Shown here piece by piece: positions 6,094 through 12,333 of a stretch of 12,333 nucleotides of DNA. The notes under the pieces are model-generated. The model saw nothing but the letters and a program-made list of their open reading frames with translations. It ran no database searches and was not told where the DNA came from. Numbering within the stretch: the stretch's first letter is position 1; each line of letters opens with the position of its first letter. The translations under genes and the position numbers were made by a program. The stretch spans positions 1 to 12,333 of the forward strand of contig VSMX01000067.1 of assembly GCA_009773975.1 (NCBI GenBank), read 5' to 3'. Source of the stretch: Desulfovibrio sp. GTDB taxonomy: Bacteria; Desulfobacterota; Desulfovibrionia; Desulfovibrionales; Desulfovibrionaceae.

Positions 6094-7461
6094 ATGAAGC
6101 GCCAGACTCTCACCAGGGCGGAGAAGACCGAAATAATCCGGCTGCTCGAGGCAGATTTGCCCCTCCCCCGGAAATACAGGGAAAGGCTTTTCGCGGATCC
6201 GCCAAAGCCCGTTATCAGCCCGGGAATCATGAAAAGCGTCGAGCGGCGCGGCCTGGCAGATGGCTGGGCGAATACCCTGATTCACGCAGACAACCTTGAT
6301 GTCCTGGCCTCCCTCGCAGGCGGCTCCCTGCGGGACATGGTTCATGATGCCGGCGGCATGAAACTGGTTTATATAGATCCGCCTTTCGAGGCCGGTCTTG
6401 ATTTCCGCATGGATATGCCTGTCGGGGAAAATGGTGAATTTCTGCGCCAGACAGCCTTTGAGGACAAGTGGAATCCCGGCGCCTTCGATGAATTCATTTA
6501 TCCACGACTCGAGCTCATTCACAATATCCTGGCCGATGACGGCTGCCTGTACGCCCATTGCGACTGGCGGCTCGCGCCCCGCATGCGCATCATGCTGGAC
6601 AGGGTTTTCGGCAATTTCGTCAATGAAATCATCTGGCATTACACGGGCGGCGGCAGAAGCCGCAAATATTTTGCCCGCAAGCATGACCATATTTTGGTGT
6701 ACAGCAAGTCCCGCCAATTCCGTTTCAACGCGGACGCAATCAGAATCCCCTATAAAAAGGGCAGCGGCTATGCCAGAAGCGGTATCACCGCGAAAAGCGG
6801 CAAAAAATACATGCCCAACCAGGCGGGCACGGTGCCGGATGATGTCTGGGACATTCCCATAATCAACCCCATGTCATCCGAAAGAACGGGGTACCCGACC
6901 CAGAAGCCGGAAAGCCTGCTCTGGCGCATTATCAGCGCAAGCTCAATGGAAGGCGACCTTGTGGCCGATTTTTTTTGCGGCTCAGGCACAACAATCGCCG
7001 TTGCGGAAAAACTGCGGCGCAAATGGCTTGCCGTTGATTGCGGCCCCCTTGCCATCCATACATGCCGCAAACGCCTGCTCGAGCTGCAAAATTATTCTCC
7101 CGCTTCCCCTTTCCAGATTTGCGTGGCAAATGAATTTCAGCAAGATGCGCCTGGCGGCGGCATCAAGGCTGTACTTCACTACGAGGCTGGCGGGGTCCGC
7201 GTTGAACTTGCCGGCTTTTCCCCGAAAGCCGGCGAACATCCCCGGATTGATCTTGTGGATTATTGGGCGGTTGACCCGGAATACGAATCCCATCAGGAGA
7301 CCTTCCACATTGGCTGGCACAGTTTCAGGACAAAAAACAGCCGGCCCCTCGTGCTTTCCAGCCCGGTTTTTTGCCTGGCCCCGGGCACACGCGCCATTGC
7401 CGTGATGATTGTGGATATTCGCGGCCAGGAATACCTGGAGATCTTTATAGTATCTGTTTGA
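6094..7461 (+). CDS. Orphan beta-class site-specific DNA methyltransferase with C-terminal beta domain
   Basis: The 455-residue protein has an amino-methyltransferase fold in the order typical of the beta class (N6-adenine or N4-cytosine). The catalytic motif IV is VYIDPPFEAG (92-101). PTQKPESLLWRII (268-280) precedes the SAM motif I, ADFFCGSGTT (291-300). The opening (LTRAEKTEIIRLLEADLPLP, then YRERLF) is a conserved lead-in in relatives that I recall. Residues about 340-455 form an extra beta-rich domain with DYWAVDPEY, HSFRT and AVMIVDIRGQ. No restriction or Res-type subunit lies beside it, so it seems solitary. The ATG lacks an evident SD and is 23 nt after the ZIP gene, so coupling or a weak start is possible. 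The recognition sequence is unknown. Confidence 0.87.
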   Translation: MKRQTLTRAEKTEIIRLLEADLPLPRKYRERLFADPPKPVISPGIMKSVERRGLADGWANTLIHADNLDVLASLAGGSLRDMVHDAGGMKLVYIDPPFEAGLDFRMDMPVGENGEFLRQTAFEDKWNPGAFDEFIYPRLELIHNILADDGCLYAHCDWRLAPRMRIMLDRVFGNFVNEIIWHYTGGGRSRKYFARKHDHILVYSKSRQFRFNADAIRIPYKKGSGYARSGITAKSGKKYMPNQAGTVPDDVWDIPIINPMSSERTGYPTQKPESLLWRIISASSMEGDLVADFFCGSGTTIAVAEKLRRKWLAVDCGPLAIHTCRKRLLELQNYSPASPFQICVANEFQQDAPGGGIKAVLHYEAGGVRVELAGFSPKAGEHPRIDLVDYWAVDPEYESHQETFHIGWHSFRTKNSRPLVLSSPVFCLAPGTRAIAVMIVDIRGQEYLEIFIVSV

Positions 7462-7557
7462 AGGCGTTCCCTGGTATGCAAAAGCTGATGATAAAGGCCA
7501 GGACAGGATCGCGCGTGCCGCAAAAACGGCGCATGGGAAAAACAATAAGGAGAATGC

Positions 7558-9027
7558 ATGAAGGATACGGCGCGGGACAATGCCTTGTATGCGGCATTCA
7601 AAGCCAGGGATCCACGCTTTGATGGGCGCTTTTTCGTGGGCATTTCTTCCACAGGAGTCTATTGCCGTCCCGTTTGCCGGGCCAGACTGGCCAAGCGATC
7701 AAGTTGCACTTTTTTTACGTCCGCAGCGGAAGCCGAGCAGGCGGGGTATCGCCCTTGCCTGTTGTGCAGACCGGAACTGGCCCCAGGCAATTCCCTTGTG
7801 GATGCTGAGTCGGTTCTTGCCAGAAAGGCAGCCCGAATTCTTGAGGAAAATTGCGGCAGCGGCCAGCGGCTGGAAGAGCTGGCCGCAAGGCTGGGATGTT
7901 CCTCACGTCATTTGCGCCGCGTGTTTCTGGAAGAATATAATGTTACGCCAGTTCAGTATTTGCAGACGTGTCGTCTGTTGCTGGCTAAAAATTTGCTGAC
8001 CGATACTTCCCTCACAGAGCCGGAGATAGCAATGGCGGCCGGCTTCGGCAGCCTCAGGAGAATGAACGGCTTGTTCCAGAAACAGTATAACCTTTCTCCA
8101 GGCGCCCTGCGCAAGGGAACTCCGGAAAAGAAACATAACGCTGGCGCGCTGGCGCTTACATTGGGATACAGGCCGCCCTATCGCTGGAAGGAAATGCTGG
8201 ATTTTTTGGCGGGACGGTCTGTTGCGGGTGTGGAAAAGGTGGATGGAGAGACTTACAGCCGGGTCGCAAGAATGGAAAACAGGGAGGGGAAAATATGCGC
8301 GGGCTGGATTCGGATCACGCATCAACCGAATAAAGACGCTCTCATTGCCACCATAAGCGGCTCCCTGATTTCCGTTTTACCGCACGTTTTATCCCGCATT
8401 CGGCATTTGTTCGATCTTTGCTGCGAGCCCGATGCCGTTCATGAAACGCTGCATGTGATGAATGAGATACAACCCGGCCTGTGCGTATGTGGACGCAGAG
8501 TTCCGGGGAGTTTTGAGCCGTTTGAGACGGCGGTGAGGGCCATACTTGGCCAACAAATAACGGTGAAAGCCGCCAGCACACTCGCCGGCCGCATGGCCCG
8601 GGAATTGGGGACGATTGTTGAAACAGATATTGAAGGCCTCGACCGCGCCTTTCCCACGGCAAAAGATATTATGAATTTGGGAAATGGCATTCAGGAGCGC
8701 CTCGGGGCCCTGGGGATAATCGCCTCCCGATCCGCCTGCATCCGTGCCCTTGCGGAAGCCGTGGATTCTGGTGAAATCCGGCTGGATCAAAGCGCCGCCC
8801 CCGAAATGGAGATAAAAAAGCTGCAGTCTGTCCGGGGAATCGGCAACTGGACCGCGCAGTATATCGCCATGCGCACGATGGGCTGGCCGGATGCCTTTCT
8901 TGAAACGGATGCTGGCGTGAAACACGCCTTGCCGGATCATACCCCCAGGCAAATTCTGGAAATGGCGGAACGTTGGCGCCCATGGCGCAGCTATGCTGTT
9001 ATCAACCTGTGGTTCCGGGGGAAATAA
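7558..9027 (+). CDS. alkA: Ada-AlkA fusion: methylation-sensing regulator / 3-methyladenine DNA glycosylase II
   Basis: The 489-residue protein repairs alkylated DNA and probably senses methyl damage. Residues 5-80 are an Ada-type zinc domain with four Cys (C36, C40, C67, C70); in Ada the first accepts methyl groups from phosphotriesters. Residues about 85-185 are an AraC-type double helix-turn-helix (LEELAARLGCSSRHLRRVF, then AGFGSLRRMNGLF). Residues about 195-310 match the AlkA N-terminal domain. The HhH-GPD glycosylase domain has ILGQQITVKAA (329-339), the hairpin VRGIGNWTAQY (425-435) and the catalytic Asp in ETDAGVK (D451). The length is usual for this fusion. The ATG has SD AAGGAG. The preceding 96 nt hold a small hairpin (GTGCCG/CGGCGC) but no clear Ada box or promoter. 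Confidence 0.94.
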   Translation: MKDTARDNALYAAFKARDPRFDGRFFVGISSTGVYCRPVCRARLAKRSSCTFFTSAAEAEQAGYRPCLLCRPELAPGNSLVDAESVLARKAARILEENCGSGQRLEELAARLGCSSRHLRRVFLEEYNVTPVQYLQTCRLLLAKNLLTDTSLTEPEIAMAAGFGSLRRMNGLFQKQYNLSPGALRKGTPEKKHNAGALALTLGYRPPYRWKEMLDFLAGRSVAGVEKVDGETYSRVARMENREGKICAGWIRITHQPNKDALIATISGSLISVLPHVLSRIRHLFDLCCEPDAVHETLHVMNEIQPGLCVCGRRVPGSFEPFETAVRAILGQQITVKAASTLAGRMARELGTIVETDIEGLDRAFPTAKDIMNLGNGIQERLGALGIIASRSACIRALAEAVDSGEIRLDQSAAPEMEIKKLQSVRGIGNWTAQYIAMRTMGWPDAFLETDAGVKHALPDHTPRQILEMAERWRPWRSYAVINLWFRGK

Positions 9028-9103
9028 AGCAAGCTATACGAAATTTGCGCCGTTAGGCTGTGGCTGTCCCCGCTCTTTGCAATTATGGGGAAAAAGTTTA
9101 GAT

Positions 9104-9117
9104 TCCTCCATGGAGGA
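9104..9117 (+). promoter_or_regulatory. 14-nt perfect palindrome containing the GT4 Shine-Dalgarno
   Basis: TCCTCCATGGAGGA reads identically on both strands and contains GGAGG (9112-9116), the SD of the glycosyltransferase that begins with TTG at 9123. In RNA, TCCTC and GAGGA can close around a CATG loop and hide the SD. As DNA it could be an operator half-site pair. The pairing is seen; a function is inferred. Confidence 0.35.
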
Positions 9118-9122
9118 TCATA

Positions 9123-10184
9123 TTGAACGTACTTTTTCTGCTTGAAGACCTCTGCTTTGGCGGCACGCAAAGACAGAATGTGGAACTGGCTCTCCGGCTT
9201 GACCGCGCCAGATTCAGGCCGGCTATTCTTACGCTAACCGGCCCGACTGATCTTGACCGTAAAGTTCTCGACGGCAATATCCCCCTTGTCCATTTGGGTT
9301 CAAACCGCAAAGCGGCCCCGCTTTTTTTCGCGCGGCTGGGTTCCGCCATCAGGAAACTGCGGCCGGATGTCATCATCCCCTGCACGGCTCTTCCAAATAT
9401 CTGGGGCAGGTTGTGGGGCAAGGTCCTGCATATTCCCGTGCTTGGCACTGTGCGCGGGGGCGGCGCGCCAATGCGCCAGCACGAGCGTTTTTTGTGGCCC
9501 CTTGCAGCCCATACAGTCTGCAATTCAAGGGCGCTTTTCAATGTAATGCGCAAAATCGGCGTGCCCGAAAACCGCTTGAGCTTCATAGCCAATGGCGTCG
9601 ATACCGAAAGATTCCATCCTGGCGAATTGCCGCCATCTTCCCGCAAACCGTTAATTGTCTGCGTTGCCAGGCTGGCGGGGGACAAGGACCACGCGACGCT
9701 TTTGCGGGCTTTTGAACTCGTCGCCAGGCAACATCCCCACGCCCGGCTGCGTCTTGTGGGCGATGGCCCGGAAGAGACTGCCCTGCGCAAGCTTGCCGCG
9801 CAACTTGAACCTTGCGCCGCTTCCCGCGTGGAATTTGCCGGCGCGGCGGACGAACCTGCGCCCCACTATCGGGAAGGACGGGTTTTCGCGCTTTCTTCAA
9901 TCCGCGAAGGCACGCCCAATGTTGTCATGGAGGCCATGGCCAGCGGCACGCCGGTCTGCGCCACGGCTGTGGGCGGCATTCCCGAACTTTTGGGCAAAAA
10001 CGGCCTGCTTTCCGAACCTGGCGATTATCAGGCCATTGCGGCCAATCTGCTTTCCCTGCTCCAGAAAGGCGAGCTTGCCGATGAACTTGGCCGTAACGGC
10101 CGCATGGCAATTGAGCGGGTTTTTTCATTCCAGGCCATGACAGAGGCCCACGAGCGCATTCTTGAATCTATTGGGGCGAATTAA
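9123..10184 (+). CDS. Glycosyltransferase family 4 (GT-B fold)
   Basis: This 353-residue retaining glycosyltransferase moves a sugar from a nucleotide donor to a growing glycan on the cytoplasmic side of the membrane. The N-terminal acceptor domain opens with VLFLLEDLCFGGTQRQ (3-18), with the Gly loop of the family. The donor domain has IVCVARLAGDKDHATLL and LRLVGDGPEE, then SIREGTPNVVMEAMASGTPV with the E-x7-E type pair that contacts the donor. The start is TTG at 9123, six bases after GGAGG; starts downstream would delete the Gly loop. The gene ends in TAATG with the next one and is therefore coupled to it. Sugar and acceptor are unknown; an envelope polysaccharide is likely from the GT2 nearby. 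Confidence 0.9.
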   Translation: MNVLFLLEDLCFGGTQRQNVELALRLDRARFRPAILTLTGPTDLDRKVLDGNIPLVHLGSNRKAAPLFFARLGSAIRKLRPDVIIPCTALPNIWGRLWGKVLHIPVLGTVRGGGAPMRQHERFLWPLAAHTVCNSRALFNVMRKIGVPENRLSFIANGVDTERFHPGELPPSSRKPLIVCVARLAGDKDHATLLRAFELVARQHPHARLRLVGDGPEETALRKLAAQLEPCAASRVEFAGAADEPAPHYREGRVFALSSIREGTPNVVMEAMASGTPVCATAVGGIPELLGKNGLLSEPGDYQAIAANLLSLLQKGELADELGRNGRMAIERVFSFQAMTEAHERILESIGAN

Positions 10185-10609
10185 TGAACAGAATATTTTG
10201 CACAATCCTTTTTGCTGCCTTCATTTTTGCCGCCGTCTTGCCCGGCATTTCGCGCGCGGCGGACGCCATTGTCACCGGCCCGGGAGTGCGCACGGAGCTA
10301 TGGACAGGCCGGGTCCTGACCGCCAAATTCCGGGCCGGAATGTGCTTCGAGGATAACGGCAAGGCGCGGGGCGTGCTGATTTTGCGCCATGCCAACGGCA
10401 ATGAGGATGCTTACCATCTCTATGGACATATCAGAAACGATACCTTTGAATTGTCCCACAGTTCTGGCCATCATTTTGCCGGGCGCCTGGTCAGCCCTGA
10501 TGAAATGGAAGGCTCGGTAAAGATCAGCAAGGGCCCGAAGCTGAGCCTCTCCGGCAAACGCGTGTTAAATGCCCCGCTTGCCGCCTCCGATTGCGCTCCC
10601 CTTTATTGA
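10184..10609 (+). CDS. Small secreted protein of unknown function
   Basis: I do not recognise this 141-residue protein. It opens with a clear Sec signal peptide: positively charged MNR, a hydrophobic core (about 4-20), and a cleavage-like ISRA-AD near residue 25. The mature part is about 115 residues, mostly alternating beta-like, with two Cys (C54, C137) that could form a disulfide, and a His/Ser cluster SHSSGHH (91-97). A periplasmic location is expected. Its ATG overlaps the TAA of the GT4 gene by one base, and the GT2 gene begins 24 nt later, so the three form one transcript. A role in the same glycan pathway is inferred from context only. Confidence 0.75.
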   Translation: MNRIFCTILFAAFIFAAVLPGISRAADAIVTGPGVRTELWTGRVLTAKFRAGMCFEDNGKARGVLILRHANGNEDAYHLYGHIRNDTFELSHSSGHHFAGRLVSPDEMEGSVKISKGPKLSLSGKRVLNAPLAASDCAPLY

Positions 10610-10633
10610 CATATCCGGTACGAGGTTTTTTCA

Positions 10634-11809
10634 ATGACGTATGCAATGTTCCTTGTCGGTCTTTTCCAGTGCGCCATGCTTTTCATTTTGGGCCGGACAG
10701 GCGGCAAACTCCGTCAAAAAGCCGCGCGGGACAGGCAGGAGGCCGAACGCAAGCCGCCGGAAGGCTGGCCAAAGGTGGCCCTGATAATACCCATGGCCGG
10801 GGAGCGGCAAAATATGGACAGGGCCCTGAAAAGCCTGCTTGACCAGGACTATCCTGATTTTATTCCCGTTCTGGTAACGGCCACGGAAGATGACGCGGCC
10901 TGCAAACTGATTCGCATGCTCAGGGCCGAACATCCGCAGGTACAGCATATCATTGCCGGACGCGCGGAAAAATGCGGCCAGAAAAACCGCAATCTTCTTG
11001 CCGCCGTGGAGGCCTGCGGCGCTTTCCCGGACGTCTATGTTTTCTGCGATTCCACGCACCTGGCCGAAAAGGATTTTCTGCGCTGCCTTGCAGGGCCGAT
11101 TGCGCGCGGAGAAGCGGCCATCTGTACCGGCTATCATGTTGTCCTGCCCGGGGACAATTCCATCATCACCCTGGCTTATGCCCAGTCTGTGCTTCTAATG
11201 CGCTTTTTGCAGGGCATGGCGGCCTTTACCCAGCCCTGGGGCGGCGCGCTGGCCATCAGCCGTACGGCCTTCGCGCGCTATGATGTGGCCACGCTGTGGT
11301 CCAGCAATGTTGTCGATGACTGCTCCCTGGCTGCCCTGCTCCAGAAAGATGGCGTCCATATCCGCCTTTGCCCCGCCGCGCTTCTGAAAACAAGCTCCCA
11401 TGCCCATCCCCTGCCTGTCTGGCGCGCCTGGCTTGAAAGGCAGGTGCTTTTCCTGAAATTCTGCATGCCGGCCCAGTGGTGCATTCTCGGCCTGTTCGCG
11501 ACCGCCATTGTTTTGCCGCCTGTCTGGTGCGTTTGGGCCTGCGCGGCGGACATCTTCGGCGCCGGCAGCGAGATCGCGTCCTTTCTGGCCCTCTGCTGGC
11601 TCTGCCTTGTCTGCTGGGTGATGGCGCGCTGGAGGTCGTTTTTGCCGTCCAAACCGCCCCTGGGCCGCTGGCTCCAGGCTTTTTTCTGCGCCAGCCTGAT
11701 GTTTGCGATGGTCTGGGTAGGCACAATCGCCTCCAGGAGCATACTCTGGCAAAACTGCCTCTACCGCGTGGGCAAGGGGGGCAAGGTGCTTTCCATACAA
11801 AGGCTGTAA
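10634..11809 (+). CDS. Membrane glycosyltransferase family 2 (ceramide-glucosyltransferase/HpnI-like)
   Basis: The 391-residue protein has one N-terminal membrane helix (about 3-20), a GT-A domain and about three C-terminal helices (about 283-305, 315-332, 345-365). The domain shows VALIIPMAGE (48-57), the metal-binding-type VFCDSTH (136-142), QPWGGALAISR (200-210) and VVDDCSLAALL (226-236), a spacing that resembles family GT21 and HpnI. The (Q/R)xxRW motif of that group is not clearly kept; the nearest is WLERQVLF (266-273). It probably adds a sugar to a lipid at the inner membrane. The SD GAGG lies about 8 nt before ATG 10634. It is the last gene of the three-gene cluster. The donor and the lipid are unknown. 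Confidence 0.82.
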   Translation: MTYAMFLVGLFQCAMLFILGRTGGKLRQKAARDRQEAERKPPEGWPKVALIIPMAGERQNMDRALKSLLDQDYPDFIPVLVTATEDDAACKLIRMLRAEHPQVQHIIAGRAEKCGQKNRNLLAAVEACGAFPDVYVFCDSTHLAEKDFLRCLAGPIARGEAAICTGYHVVLPGDNSIITLAYAQSVLLMRFLQGMAAFTQPWGGALAISRTAFARYDVATLWSSNVVDDCSLAALLQKDGVHIRLCPAALLKTSSHAHPLPVWRAWLERQVLFLKFCMPAQWCILGLFATAIVLPPVWCVWACAADIFGAGSEIASFLALCWLCLVCWVMARWRSFLPSKPPLGRWLQAFFCASLMFAMVWVGTIASRSILWQNCLYRVGKGGKVLSIQRL

Positions 11810-12016
11810 ATATTGCGTGGCCGCGCCCCGAGTTCCGCCTGCGATGACCCCGAACCACCAAAATAGCCGCAATTATCTGCTGGTAATCCCGAAAAAAATA
11901 TGCAAACCTTGGAACGCGGGGCTAAAAGCCGGCTTTTGGGCCGCATTGTCGCCAACCTTTTGTAAAGGAGAATAAAAACGAATTTTGGAAAATCACTTTA
12001 AAAAGGGACGTTGCTT
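11810..12016. other. Intergenic region with 14-nt palindrome
   Basis: This 207-nt gap holds the perfect palindrome AAAAGCCGGCTTTT (11924-11937), flanked by GCGG (11917-11920) and CCGC (11940-11943) that extend it into a hairpin. No T-run follows on the plus strand, so a simple terminator for the GT2 gene is not well supported. AAAGGAG at 11964-11970 looks like an SD but has no start codon at proper distance. No convincing promoter was found. Confidence 0.35.
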
Positions 12017-12333
12017 ATGAAAAATCCTGATATCACGGTTCCCAACCAGTTCCTCAACTTCTTCAGCTCCAGAGTGCCGGATGTCTGGAAAACGGTGGAT
12101 TACTACCGCTATACGCGCGGCGCTCCGGAAGAGGACTGGGACAATCGCGTTTTTATGCCTCTTTCGGGCTGGAACGCCATAACCGAAAAAATCCTGCCCG
12201 GAAGTTCTGTTGACGCGCAGGTCTTTGCGGCAAAAAACCTGCAGGTCATGGGCGCCTGGCGTCCACCCAGGACATTCTGCGTTTTGACGCCGATTTTTAC
12301 AATATGCTCACAAAAACGCCGGTACCGGGCAAT
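12017..12333 (+). pseudogene. 5' part of an AcrVA2-like family gene, with a one-base frameshift
   Basis: The frame begins at ATG 12017 (GGGA about 9 nt upstream) with NPDITVPNQFLNFFSSRVP, then WKTVDYYRY and VFMPLSGWNAI. After GAWR the frame gives an unlikely PPRTFCVL. Joining the -1 frame there instead gives WRP-TQDILRFDADFYNML and then TKTPVPGN, a good fit to the conserved AWRxTQxIYRFD motif that I recall from AcrVA2-like proteins. One base is thus missing between 12264 and 12265. AcrVA2 is an anti-CRISPR against Cas12a; the broader family is mostly uncharacterised and common on plasmids and in accessory DNA. The identification is from memory of the motif. The gene is cut by the window end, so the rest cannot be judged. 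A sequencing error is an alternative to true decay. Confidence 0.6.

Noticed and set aside
6085..6717. Minus-strand open frame of 210 codons opposite the methyltransferase
   Set aside because: It overlaps the DPPF region of a well-supported gene and has no recognisable domain or SD.
7510..7540. GTGCCG/CGGCGC hairpin before the Ada-AlkA gene as a terminator or Ada operator
   Set aside because: No T-run follows, and no sequence resembling the AAT-N6-GCAA Ada box is seen.
11195..11872. Minus-strand open frames opposite the GT2 gene
   Set aside because: Low-complexity Arg/Gly/Ala-rich products, explained by GC-rich codon shadow.
11964..12020. SD-like AAAGGAG plus a TTG-started 11-codon frame that overlaps ATG 12017 as ATGA
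   Set aside because: The SD-to-TTG distance is about 14 nt and TTG is weak; chance is likely.

Overview
The window looks like chromosome of a Gram-negative bacterium of moderate GC content. The style suggests a Desulfovibrio-like member of the Desulfobacterota: an Ada-AlkA fusion, a CDP-sugar cassette, an Ada-like glycosyltransferase opening (LEDLCFGGTQRQ) and strong GC-rich intergenic hairpins. That placement is inference; no rRNA or marker gene settles it. There is no tRNA, rRNA, CRISPR array or intact transposon.

Layout. Positions 1-160 are a structured leader that ends in a Shine-Dalgarno (SD) and the ATG of an EamA/DMT transporter (161-1057, +). Convergent to it, a minus-strand block reads from right to left: prmA (4849-4004); a 267-nt gap with an IS200/IS605-type end remnant, a good promoter and an SD-masking inverted repeat; rfbF (3736-2972); rfbG (2934-1822); an RmlC-like epimerase (1837-1346); and a decayed DUF1640-like coiled-coil ORF (1330-1109). 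From 5052 everything is on the plus strand: a second copy of the 160-nt leader (5052-5211), a 12-codon upstream ORF, a ZIP metal transporter, an orphan beta-class DNA methyltransferase, an Ada-AlkA repair protein, then a GT4 glycosyltransferase, a small secreted protein and a GT2 membrane glycosyltransferase. The window ends in the 5' part of an AcrVA2-like gene that carries a one-base frameshift.

How the genes work together. RfbF and RfbG make CDP-4-keto-6-deoxyglucose from glucose-1-phosphate and CTP, and the epimerase-like protein probably modifies it for a surface glycan. The GT4/secreted/GT2 group is probably a second envelope-glycan cluster. ZIP, methyltransferase and Ada-AlkA are co-directional and may share the transcript that begins with leader 2.

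Most striking signal. The two 160-nt leaders, 5.05 kb apart, align without gaps at 132/160 identical positions (counted by hand). They share four hairpins, include a compensatory base-pair change, share a complementarity between the big hairpin loop and the sequence just before the SD, and both precede transporter genes. I could not match them to a riboswitch class that I know. They are the best candidate here for an undescribed regulatory RNA family, or for a repeat that carries a translation start.
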